From positions 3,689-45,399 of the forward strand of contig NW_001914990.1 in assembly GCF_000208925.1 (NCBI RefSeq): 41,711 bases of DNA, given 5' to 3'. The translations under genes were made by a program, and so were the position numbers. The DNA comes from Entamoeba histolytica HM-1:IMSS. Its lineage: Eukaryota > Evosea > Mastigamoebida > Endamoebidae. Positions 1 through 9,691 of the stretch are shown here, in pieces. Numbering within the stretch: position 1 is the first letter of the stretch; each line of letters starts with the position of its first letter. A model generated the notes under the pieces. That model was not told the origin of the DNA and did no database searches. It saw only the letters and a program-made list of their open reading frames with translations.

Positions 1-974
1 GCAGACATATCTCTTTTTTGAATTTTTTTAGCACCATAAATATAACCAATCCAAAATGCACAAAATACAAAGAAGAAGAGTAATCCAGTAGAACCTCCAG
101 TTTCATGTGAAGCTCTAATACCAACATGAAGAGAATGACGTAATGTTTGAAGATATTGATGAATTCTTGATTTTTCAATACCAAGAGCAGCAACAGTTCT
201 CATATTAGAAATAGTTTCTGAAGCAATACCTCCTGCAACTGAATAAGATGCTTGAGTAGATGATGCTGTTCTTGTTTGAACATAAGCAAAAATACCAGCA
301 GCACCAACCATGAAAGGAGCAACAGATATCATAACAAAACATAATTTCCATTCTTTAACAAACCCAATAACATATCCAGTAATACACATTCCAAAATAAG
401 AAAAGAATTCACCTACTTTTTGACCAATGGCATCATGTAATAAGAAAATATCACCTGACATTCTAGATGTCATTTCTCCACTATTATGAGCATCATACCA
501 ACCCATTTCTTGATCAAGTAATGATTTAATATATAATCTTCTAATTCTTCTAATTTGATTTCCACCAGTAATATCAAAAATAATTGTTCTAATTAATGAA
601 GTAAAGAATAATCCAATTCCAATATACATAAATTTTAATGAAGTTTTATTACATAAATTTTCAATTTCAGCAACATCATATGCAAGTGGATTAAATGCTT
701 TAGAATCAAATACATCACCAATAAGAATTGCAATCAATGGATATAAAACACCATCACAAAGAGATATTAAGACACCAATAATATTAAAAATTATTTCAAT
801 CCATGTTGCATATTTAAACATCATAAAAATACTCACAGAACCTTTGTCTGTAGTTCTAGGTGCTGCTGCCATTAAATTATTTGGATCAGGAGTGACATCA
901 AAGATATCAAATCCATCAGTAAGTAATTGCATTTCAACACCTGGGTTAGAGGGAGTATTTACAGACGTAGACAT
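1..974 (-). CDS. P-glycoprotein-type ABC transporter, N-terminal part (cut by window edge)
   Basis: The minus-strand frame is open from the ATG at 974 to the window edge, giving 324 residues of the N-terminus. It reads as the first transmembrane domain of a full ABC-B (MDR/P-glycoprotein) exporter. About 50 polar residues come first, then hydrophobic helices, a cytoplasmic-loop motif EMGWYDAHNSGEMTSRMS near residue 165, and further helices with the conserved SNMRTVAALGIEK coupling segment. These proteins use ATP to export hydrophobic compounds across the plasma membrane, and Entamoeba has a known P-glycoprotein family linked to drug efflux. The nucleotide-binding domains lie outside the window, so activity cannot be judged. 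The start is the first ATG, and no upstream in-frame extension is needed. A tandem 11-bp repeat lies 60-80 bases upstream. The family call is firm; the paralogue is not determined. Confidence 0.93.
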   Translation of the reverse strand, partial: MSTSVNTPSNPGVEMQLLTDGFDIFDVTPDPNNLMAAAPRTTDKGSVSIFMMFKYATWIEIIFNIIGVLISLCDGVLYPLIAILIGDVFDSKAFNPLAYDVAEIENLCNKTSLKFMYIGIGLFFTSLIRTIIFDITGGNQIRRIRRLYIKSLLDQEMGWYDAHNSGEMTSRMSGDIFLLHDAIGQKVGEFFSYFGMCITGYVIGFVKEWKLCFVMISVAPFMVGAAGIFAYVQTRTASSTQASYSVAGGIASETISNMRTVAALGIEKSRIHQYLQTLRHSLHVGIRASHETGGSTGLLFFFVFCAFWIGYIYGAKKIQKRDMS

Positions 975-1547
975 TGATTAATTAGATTGAAACAATTTTG
1001 AATTATTTATAGTTAGCATAAAAGAAAACTATCTGAAATTCACTCGAAATTCACTCGACTACAACTCGAATTTTATAGAAGATTTTTTAATTAGAAGAAG
1101 TTTTAGGTAAAGTCACTCTTAAAAAAGTTATATTTAGGATTTAGTGATACAAAAATTGGAGTATCAATGATAATATCTACAATTGATAACTTCTTTTATC
1201 TTTTTTTTGTTAGTAAAGAGAAGTATAGAATAAGAAATAAAAGGTTTTATTATCAATTCTAGGAAAAGTTCAGAAAATAAAAAAGAAATATAAAATGAAT
1301 TTGATAGGAATAGGTAAGAGAGAAAAATGAAATGCCTGATAACTTTTCAATTTAACTTTAATAAAAACAACACGTTGTTTTAATTCGAGTTATTTTTTCT
1401 AACAAAAAATGTTAAATAGTTTTTGTTATTTTTTTCTAGGTAGTTTTTAAGAAGGAAAATTTATAAATTGTTTTTTAATTTTTAATTATTAAAAATGTTT
1501 ATTTGTTTAAAGCCATTTAAAAATTAAGAGAAAACATGAAATTCCTT
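975..1547. other. Intergenic region, no gene seen
   Basis: This is a 573-base A/T-rich spacer between the P-glycoprotein start and the 3' end of the next minus-strand gene. Apart from the tandem 11-mer at 1035-1056 I see only homopolymer-rich sequence. There is no open frame of interest and no tRNA-like boxes. Confidence 0.6.
1035..1056. repeat. Tandem 11-bp repeat upstream of P-glycoprotein gene
   Basis: The 11-mer GAAATTCACTC occurs twice back to back (1035-1045 and 1046-1056), followed by a related ACTCGAA word. It sits 61-82 bases upstream of the P-glycoprotein start codon. It may be a promoter element, but nothing beyond position and repetition supports that. Confidence 0.45.
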
Positions 1548-2174
1548 TTAATTAATTGAAATGCCGAAAACAGATAATAATGAAGGGTCATTCCGTTGTA
1601 AAGTTATTTGGATATCACTTGAAAACAACCCACAAAGATAGTCATTTACTCTATTTCCTTTGGAAATGAAATTATCAATATTGAGAATTTCAATTCCTTT
1701 ATAAAATACTCGTTGAATACGTTCTAATCTAAATGTTTTTTGACTATGACGTGCCATTTTAGAATCAAAGAAAAATCCAAATTCTAATAAGATATCTATC
1801 AATAAATTTTGCATAAATACCTTTTTATTTTTTTCAAACCTTCTTTGAGCTGTTTGTATTTTTTTTACATTTTCACATTGTTTTTCAAATAATGGATGAC
1901 AAACCATATTAGTAAAATCAATAATTTCTACATTTTCATCTTTTAAATGTAATGTTTTTACTCTTGGAAATACTTGTGTTAATTTAGCATTCTTTCTTGG
2001 TTTTTTTAATGTTATTCCAAAACATTGATTTGCCAATGCAATTAAAACTCCTTGTTGTATGGCATAAAAATCTTTATAATGTTTTACACCAAATAGAAAT
2101 GGTTTAGTATGTGTCATTTTAGAAGATGATCCTTTTTTTTTAGATGATTTATGGCGTGAAACTATTCCTTCCAT
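1548..2174 (-). CDS. Hypothetical protein, 208 aa, basic
   Basis: I do not recognise this protein. It is an uninterrupted 208-residue frame with a lysine/serine-rich N-terminal tail (residues about 5-20), then a compact region with a FLFGVKHYKDFYAIQQG segment near residue 26. Basic, probably helical stretches follow (around residues 95-125 and 145-160). There is no signal peptide or membrane segment. The start at 2174 is the first ATG. Two to three GAAC-type words lie 25-50 bases upstream, as expected for an Entamoeba core promoter, which supports it being a real gene. It stands alone, with 570-base spacers on both sides. The basic composition would suit a nucleic-acid-binding or nuclear protein, but that is inference only. 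Confidence 0.65.
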   Translation of the reverse strand: MEGIVSRHKSSKKKGSSSKMTHTKPFLFGVKHYKDFYAIQQGVLIALANQCFGITLKKPRKNAKLTQVFPRVKTLHLKDENVEIIDFTNMVCHPLFEKQCENVKKIQTAQRRFEKNKKVFMQNLLIDILLEFGFFFDSKMARHSQKTFRLERIQRVFYKGIEILNIDNFISKGNRVNDYLCGLFSSDIQITLQRNDPSLLSVFGISIN

Positions 2175-2198
2175 TATATTTTATGAATCTTATTTCTA

Positions 2199-2206
2199 GT
2201 TCATAA
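2199..2206 (-). promoter_or_regulatory. GAAC-like core promoter element
   Basis: On the minus strand this reads TATGAACT, one base from the Entamoeba GAAC core element AATGAACT. It is 25-32 bases upstream of the ATG at 2174. Further GAACTT words follow upstream. Assignment is by motif and position only. Confidence 0.35.
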
Positions 2207-2733
2207 GTTCTATTTAAGTTCAGAACTTTTCGGTGGAAGTTGTTTAAATTCAATTTTTCAAATTAGAAAATTGAATCTGTTAAATTCAACATTTATTCAA
2301 ACTATAAAAAAAAACATTTTATAAAATTCGAATTTATTTATATTACAGTTTCAATTTTCTGTGTTTGTTGGGTATTGAACTTTTTATATAATTCATATAA
2401 TTTTTTATATCTAGTTGTTATTTCAAGACTTATCATTAATTTTCTTGTTTTATTTTATCAATAACCAAAATAATCAAAATTGTTTCTTCTAATTCTTTTC
2501 TTTGTTGAACTATTTTTTTTTAGTTTATCTCAAATCACTCAACGCACAAGTTTTGACGGTTTGTTATGCAAGTCTGATTCTTCATTGACAAAATTATGAA
2601 ACGATAGTATTGTTATAAAAAACGAAAATGGAAAAATCTAAACAATTTGTTTTATAATGAAAAACAAAAAGAAATATAAACCAATTTAATAAAAAAATTA
2701 ATTATCATAAAAAAATTAAACTATGAAAAAACT
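2207..2733. other. Intergenic region, no gene seen
   Basis: This is a divergent spacer between the 208-aa unknown and the importin gene. It holds promoter sequence for both sides and one short hairpin near 2249-2275 with nine-base arms TTCAATTTT / AAAATTGAA. I see no gene or RNA signature. Confidence 0.55.
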
Positions 2734-5700
2734 ATGAAAATTCATACAATGGATCTTGCACAGTTCAGTCTTAAAATATTTCAAGTTCTTCGTAGAGGAC
2801 CAATAAAAAGAGAACCTAAAGACTTTGAAGAATACCAACATGCATACAGTATGTATGAGTCATTAAAATCAAACCCAGAAAATTTTTGTACAATACATGT
2901 GATACAAATGAATAATAATGACCCTGGTATCCGTCAAATGGTTATGTCATTATTTGCTAGTAAAATGTTTGAATCGAATAACACATTGTATCTGAGGTTA
3001 TCACCTAGTTATAGAGACTCATTAAATACCAAATTGTTAGATAAAATGGCAAATGAAAATATGAATAATGTTTTACATCAATATGTTAATGTATTTGAAA
3101 AAATGTATAATATTTGTATTATTAATTCTATTCCATTTCCTCAATTTTTACCTTCAATATTTCATATGTATATTCAAGGAGACAGAGAACATCGAAATTA
3201 TACTTTAAATTTATTGGAAAAGATAATTGTTTCAATACCACCAAATGATATGAAAAATGTATTTGATGTTATTGTTAATATAATTAATCAAACAATTAAT
3301 TCTAATGATGGTGATCTCATGTCTAATGCAATGAGTATTATTAAAGAATTAATACAATATGCCAACGATAATAATATGTTTCTTGATAAAGCAATTCCAT
3401 TATATCCAATACTTCATCAAGTAACTCTCACAATTATCAAAAATACTTCCTTTTATAGTTTATGGGTTTATGTATTTGAAATTGAACAACAAGTATTTAA
3501 TGTTTATATACCTCAATTAGCCCAATTTATTCCAACAACAATAAAACTTGCTTTAGATGTTTGTAATGTAGATGAAGATGAATATTATGATACAGATGTC
3601 CATAATATTGCAATGGAATTAGTGGTTACTATCTTTGAAATTTATTATAAAGAAATGAAAAATGCTCAAGACCTTCAAAAATATACGTTCGAAACTTTAA
3701 TGAAATGGCTTTGTGATGTTGATGATATCCAAGAATGGTATACTAATGAAGATGAACTTGAAGATAGCCCTTATTATTTTCAGGCAGAAGAAGTTATTGA
3801 ACGAATTACTCACATGATTGGTGCATCAAATTTTGTTAATTTCCTTATTCAACACAGATCTTTATTAAACTCAAATGATTGGAAACAAAGACTAGCATTT
3901 TTAACTGCATTAAATGCAGCAATCAATTCAAAAAAAAGTTCTATATCAAAAGCAGCTATAGACCTTTGTCGTTTAGTCTTTCCACTTTCAAGAGATAAAA
4001 ACCCAAGAGTAAGAAATCAAGTTCTCATATTTAGTAATAGAATATTTAAATTATATCCAAATACCCAAGAAAATATTGCTGATGGTGTCTTACAAATTAT
4101 TGGTACTGGAATTGCTGATGAAATTCCTCGAAACCAATCAAAAGCATGTGACCTTGCAACGTCTCTAATTTCATCTTTAACATTACAACAACTCTCTCCA
4201 TATTTAAATAACTTTATTAAAGTGATTGCACCTTTAATTGAAAGTGATGATCCTGGGGTTGTTGCTGAAGCATTATGTTCTTTATCTAACATTATCGTAA
4301 AAATGAAAGTTGGTGTAGATGATTTTTTTGTACAAATTATTCCAATATTACAACGTGTATTAGAAAAAACTTCTGATTATACTGACTTATTTGAAGTTAA
4401 AGGAAGAATTATTGAAATGATATCTATTATTGCAACTAAATTAAATGATAAATATATTGGATCATGTACTCAAATTATTATAAATGAAATTAAAAGAGTA
4501 ATGAATATTCCTAATCTTGAAATATCTGATCCATTGTTTGGATATATAGAAACATCATTTACTCGGTTAGCCGATTTATTAAAAGATCAATGTGCTCCAA
4601 TGTTACCAACAATGATACCAATTATTTTAAAACGTGTAAATTTAAATATTGTTTCACAGTATGAATATTATGAAACCCAAAAAGTTTATTGTGGTGATGA
4701 AGTACTGAATGTTTATATTGAAGAAGCAGAAGAAAAAGTTAATGCTATAATTTCTATTGCAGATTTATCAACTAGTCTTAAAAATATTTTCTTCCCTTAT
4801 GTTGAACAATGTCTTTCTAGCGTTATTCCTTTAATTGGATTAAAAGCTTATCAAAGAGTTAGGATTGCTGCTGTAAGATGTTCAGTCAGTTTAATTGGTT
4901 CATTTATTAGTGGAAAGGAAAAAGAAACAGGAGATGTACAACAAGCAATGAATGCATTAACTCATTATTGTTCAGAAGTTATTAATGCTATTATTCAAAA
5001 TTTAACAAATGAAACAGATATTGAAGTTATTAGTGAACAAATACTTGGACTACAACGTATTATTGAAATTAATAGAATTCCTTTAGGAAAACAACAAATA
5101 AATTCAATATTTGAAGTATTAAAGAGATTACTTGTCAATTATATCCAACAATCAGAAATAAATGATAATAATCCAAAAGATGAAGATTCTGATGAAGAAA
5201 ATGATGAAGAAGGTACTTTTTGTTTTAATTATCGTTCATTATTACAAACACTGGCAACATCTATGCTTCAATTTTTCCTTGAAGAATTCCAAAATATCTT
5301 ATTACCAATACTAAAAGCTTCACTTACAACAAATGGTGTTTCTTTAAAAGTTATTGGGTTTGTTGCTTCAATTTTTTCAACTGTTATTTTATTTGCTAAT
5401 CAAACTTCATTTATTGAAAATATTATTGGAATTATTATTAAATTGGCATCAACAAAAGAAGTTGAAATTCTTAATCAATGTATGGAAAATATTTTACTTC
5501 TTGTTCAAGTTCCATGTATTCAACCTTATCTTCAACAAATATTAGACATTATTAAAATTGGTTTAGGATTAAAAGAAGAAAGTGAAATGTTATACAACAC
5601 TTCTGTAATGACTCTTGGTAAATGCATTTGTTATAATCTTCAAGCATTTAACAAAGAAATTGTATTGTCATGGTTTTCTTTTCTTCCAATAGACTCATAT

Positions 5701-6013
5701 CCAGATGACATTCTTTCTTTTCTTTTTACTATTTTTGCTCAGTTTGTTTTTTTTTTGATTTATTCCTCATCACCTAATCTCATTATGTAGTTCTCAACTT
5801 ATTCCATTAACAAAAGAAACAATTACAAAAACTCTTTTAATTCTTATTAATTGTTTAGCTTCTAAAGACTCAAATCAAATTCGTTCTGTAACAAAAGATT
5901 TAGTTACAGAACAACTTAAATTATGGTTCCAAAATAATAGTGCATTAATTGAACCAATTTGGGAACAAACAAATCAACAACAAAAAGAGTTATTGAATGA
6001 ACTATTACAATGA
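2734..6013 (+). CDS. Importin-5/Kap121-like karyopherin (importin beta family), one intron
   Basis: Exons 2734-5741 and 5791-6013 give a 1076-residue protein, close to the usual length of importin-5/Kap121 (about 1100). These HEAT-repeat receptors carry cargo such as ribosomal proteins and histones into the nucleus with Ran-GTP. The sequence is helical-repeat throughout, with a beta-karyopherin-like N-terminus and a central segment EEAEEKVNAIISIADLS followed by RVRIAAVRCSVSLI, matching the family. An acidic loop (DEDSDEENDEE) lies near residue 820. The unspliced frame stops at 5790 in a T-run and could be mistaken for a frameshift. The 49-nt stretch 5742-5790 starts GTTTGT and ends TAG, and removing it restores a frame (phase 2) to a TGA at 6011-6013. 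The choice between Kap121/importin-5 and another importin beta is inferred. Confidence 0.87.
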
Positions 6014-6083
6014 ACATACTTAATTATTCTTTTTTTAGTTAATTATAGTTTAGTCTAATTTTCATCCTTGTATTTTAATTCAA

Positions 6084-8750
6084 TTACATAATGGATGGTT
6101 GTGAATAATTTTTTTCAATTGTTTCTAGTAAGTCAATTTGGTTTGTTGATGACATTTGTTGTTCATAATTTTCAGTTATTTTCATAATATCAAATGATGT
6201 TATTCCTTCTATTACTTCTCCATTAAATAAATGTAAACGATGCCAGAAAATAATAATATTAATTGTTGGTACATGAGGTGGAATACAACAAAATTCACAA
6301 GGATAATGAGTGTCTAATATTGTAGGATGAATAGTCATTGGAAGGACTGTTGGAGCTAGTACCTTATCAATTACTAAAGGGATTTTACATTTATTATTTA
6401 ATGAGAAATGAAGAATATCAGGAGATCCTTCTTTTGAAATAAATTCATGTCGATGACTAAATGGTTTATGAACATCAAAAATAACTTCTTTGTCAATACT
6501 CATTACTTTATTAATACCAGAATAATGTATAATAATAATAACAGAAATTCTTCCTGTTTTACTAAATTGTAAATAAGAGATGTTATTTGTTTTTTGATTA
6601 ACTCCAATATTTGGAAATGATATAACTTTCTTTGGTTCATCTGAACATGTATCTGATGTAAGAATAACATCATCATTTTTAGTTGATAACATTACATTTG
6701 TAAGTGTATAATGTTCTTCATTTAATATATCAATAATAATGGGTAATTTTTCACCAACTATAGCAGGAGTAACAGTTTCAATTGATAATTTAATTGAAGG
6801 ACTTCTTTGAATGACATGAAGATGAGTTAATGGTTTAAAATCAGGAATAATTCTTTGAATTTCAAAAAATTTAAGAATAGAGTCTTTACTATTTTTTAAT
6901 TCATTTTCAGTTTTTGTTATTAATAAAGGTTTTTTATCAGATAAATAAATATTTATTTGTTGTATATTAACATTTCCAAGTCTTTTAGGAATAAAAGGAA
7001 TTGAAATCTTTAAATTTCCATTTAATTTTTGAGGTAGTTTAATTGAATGAGAAGGTAAATTAATAGAATAATTATTATCATCACAAAGTACTTCAATTCT
7101 ATATAATGGTAATGAAGGTAAACGATTAATAATATCTAAATTAATTGAAGTTGATTCACCAATAATACAACAAGGAGTTGCAAAAGAAACAAAACAAGAA
7201 AGTAAAGGAGTTTTAATGATATGTTTATTTAAAGGAATTTCCGTTTGATTAAGAGTATTTAAAATATCAATAATAAAAGTATTATTATTAGCATTTTCAT
7301 CTTTTAATTCAAATGGTAAAGTTTGATCAAATTTTTTCCATTGATCAAATAAAGAAAATAATGAATCAATAAAATAATACAAACCATTTTGAGGAAATTT
7401 AATTTCATTAAATACTTTAAGAATAGTATCATCATTCCACCATTGAATTCTATTATCTTTTAAAGAAGGTTTATTAAGAAGTAATAATGTAATTTTTTTA
7501 GTAATATAAATCAAAATTTTTTTATGTTTTAAAGAGTCATGAATTTTAAATAAAGTATAAAAATGTTGTTTTAAAGCATAACCAAAGAGATATTCTGGAT
7601 TACATTTTGAAGGTAAATATTTAGAAAATTCAGGAATTAAATTTGAATAAAATAATTTTTTATTTGTATAATATGCTTGTGACATATAAACAGATGATGA
7701 AAATGAATAATATATTGAATCATTTTCATTTATTTTACTTCTTTCATAAATTAATGCTAATAATTGATATTGTTTTGCAATCCAATAATAATGTGTACTT
7801 AAAAATTCATCAATTCCAATATACTTTAAACATGTTTTAATAAATCTATTAAAAAATTCTACCATTTCTTTAAATTGATTTAATTTTTCAAATAAATGAA
7901 ACATTCTAAACATTATCCAACTAATAAACTCTTTTGTTGCAAGAACATTTGAAGATTTATAAAATCTTTGTTCTTCAACTTTTAATAATTCAACAGCAGA
8001 ATCATAAGCTTTTGAATATAATTTAATTGATATTTTTATATTTTCATTTTTATTTTCCTTAACTTCAGAAATAAAAGCAGCTTTAAAATATGAAATTGCT
8101 GCTTTCCAAGGTAATTTTGTTATTTGAGCTTTATTTTTTAAAATAGATTCTATTTCATTATAATGTTGTTTTGATAATTCTTTAATAACATTTGTTAATG
8201 ATATCATTGAATTCTTTATATCACTTAAATTAAAAAAATATATTCCATCTAATTCTGTTCTTTTTCTAAAAGAATTAAAACTATCAGATGTAACAATTAC
8301 TTGTGGTGAATGTGTAATAATTACTATAACTAATTTAATTTGTCTTGTTAATAAATCATTTCTAATCATTTCTATTTGTGGTACAACATCATGATCTGGA
8401 CTAAACAATGTCTCTGATGTCTCAAACATTACAATAACACTTGGTGTATTATGTCTAACTTTATTTAACCATTCAGCACGAACAAATGTTTGATCTGGTT
8501 GAAGAAATTCATAAATATCATCTCTTTTTTGTTGTTTTCTTAATGGTAAATATTCTTTCTTTGTAACGTAAGGAACAATTTTTCTTTCTCCATTATTACC
8601 TTCTTCTTTAAATAAATTCTGTTTTATTCCTTGAGGTAAATATTCACTTCCAATTAATCCAACAATGAGATATGGATCTTGTGAAAGTTCAGGTGGATAT
8701 TCATTAATAAGACTTTTTTCTTCATCAAGAATAGTTGTAGTAATGTTCAT
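6084..8750 (-). CDS. TRAPPC11-like protein (foie gras family, TRAPP trafficking complex)
   Basis: This is an 888-residue protein with an N-terminal alpha/beta region and then the foie-gras signature around residues 210-260: PWKAAISYFKAAFISEV followed by a KLYSKAYDSAVELL helix. TPR-like helices run to about residue 470. The C-terminal half is beta-rich, as in the Ig-like C-terminus of TRAPPC11. In other eukaryotes TRAPPC11 is a subunit of the TRAPPIII tether acting in ER-to-Golgi traffic and autophagy. At 888 residues it is shorter than the animal protein (about 1130). It is transcribed divergently from the prefoldin gene across about 230 bases. The 3' end lies only 70 bases from that of the importin gene. 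The family assignment rests on the foie-gras segment; overall similarity is low, as is usual for this subunit. Confidence 0.75.
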   Translation of the reverse strand: MNITTTILDEEKSLINEYPPELSQDPYLIVGLIGSEYLPQGIKQNLFKEEGNNGERKIVPYVTKKEYLPLRKQQKRDDIYEFLQPDQTFVRAEWLNKVRHNTPSVIVMFETSETLFSPDHDVVPQIEMIRNDLLTRQIKLVIVIITHSPQVIVTSDSFNSFRKRTELDGIYFFNLSDIKNSMISLTNVIKELSKQHYNEIESILKNKAQITKLPWKAAISYFKAAFISEVKENKNENIKISIKLYSKAYDSAVELLKVEEQRFYKSSNVLATKEFISWIMFRMFHLFEKLNQFKEMVEFFNRFIKTCLKYIGIDEFLSTHYYWIAKQYQLLALIYERSKINENDSIYYSFSSSVYMSQAYYTNKKLFYSNLIPEFSKYLPSKCNPEYLFGYALKQHFYTLFKIHDSLKHKKILIYITKKITLLLLNKPSLKDNRIQWWNDDTILKVFNEIKFPQNGLYYFIDSLFSLFDQWKKFDQTLPFELKDENANNNTFIIDILNTLNQTEIPLNKHIIKTPLLSCFVSFATPCCIIGESTSINLDIINRLPSLPLYRIEVLCDDNNYSINLPSHSIKLPQKLNGNLKISIPFIPKRLGNVNIQQINIYLSDKKPLLITKTENELKNSKDSILKFFEIQRIIPDFKPLTHLHVIQRSPSIKLSIETVTPAIVGEKLPIIIDILNEEHYTLTNVMLSTKNDDVILTSDTCSDEPKKVISFPNIGVNQKTNNISYLQFSKTGRISVIIIIHYSGINKVMSIDKEVIFDVHKPFSHRHEFISKEGSPDILHFSLNNKCKIPLVIDKVLAPTVLPMTIHPTILDTHYPCEFCCIPPHVPTINIIIFWHRLHLFNGEVIEGITSFDIMKITENYEQQMSSTNQIDLLETIEKNYSQPSIM

Positions 8751-8982
8751 AAATGAAATTTTATTTGTAATAAGTTTTTAAAATTTAAACTATTATTTTA
8801 TTTTATTTTATTTCCTTTTTTTGTTTTTAAATTCTTCAATTTTAAGAAAAATAAATAAAATCAATAAACAATTATAATTTATACTATAAATCTTATTATA
8901 AATTATTTAATTAAAAAAACTAAAACAAAATTAAAAAAAAAAAGAAAAATAAATTAAAGGTGGACTAAAAATTCAAAAACAG

Positions 8983-9606
8983 ATGGCAAGAGTCATTGAA
9001 ATTGCTCCAAGTAGTATCTGTTGTCCAGTTATTGTTTGTTTTAAAACTTTTAATAAATCAAAATACAAAAATCAATAAAATAGCCTGATGTTAAAAAATA
9101 TGTTCAAGAAAAAGGTGGAATGCAACAAGCAATACAATCAATTGAAGATACTTACAAAAATCTAAAATTTTTCCTTGATGTTGTTTCACAAAGAAAAACG
9201 ACTTTAATAGAGAAAGTTGATGAAACACAATCAACTTTAAAATACGTTATTTTACTTGAAGAAAAAACTAATGATCAAGTTAAAACAAAATTCGAAATTT
9301 CTAATGGATTATATTTACCAGTTACTATTAATAAACCAAAAACTGTCAATTTATGGATTGGAGTTTGTTTTTTATTTATCAAATTCTATTTAATTAATAT
9401 TCATTATTTAATGTTATTAGGCAAACGTTATGATGGAATATTCATTTGATGAAGCAAAGAAAATGCTCAATGAAAATATTAAAACAACACAAGACCATAT
9501 TGAAAAGTTAGAAAATGATAGAAAACATCTTACTACAGAAATTTCAAAGATGGAAGATTTGATTAAACAAATCGTTGATGCAAGTATTGCCCTTCAAAAG
9601 AAATAA
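8983..9606 (+). CDS. Prefoldin subunit 3 (VBP1-like), two introns
   Basis: Three exons, 8983-9033, 9084-9362 and 9421-9606, encode 171 residues. Both introns (9034-9083, 50 nt; 9363-9420, 58 nt) begin GTTTGT and end TAG. Prefoldin 3 is an alpha-type subunit of the hexameric chaperone that hands nascent actin and tubulin to the CCT chaperonin in the cytosol. Evidence is the two-coiled-coil, beta-hairpin layout and signature segments: IPDVKKYVQEKGG near the N-terminus and WIGANVMMEYSFDEA, which forms only after the second intron is removed. Without splicing the gene looks like a broken 109-aa fragment. The start is the first ATG giving the expected N-terminus. The family call is firm. Confidence 0.9.
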
Positions 9607-9691
9607 AAAGATTTTTTTTAATTGACTTTTTTTTATTTCATTTATTTTTTTTTATAAAGAAATATAAAGTTTTTCTTTTTATTAAAAATTA

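Noticed and set aside
5742..5790. Apparent frameshift in a T-run at the end of the importin gene
   Set aside because: The stretch has exact GTTTGT and TAG ends, and removing it restores the frame for 74 more codons. It is an intron, not a lesion.
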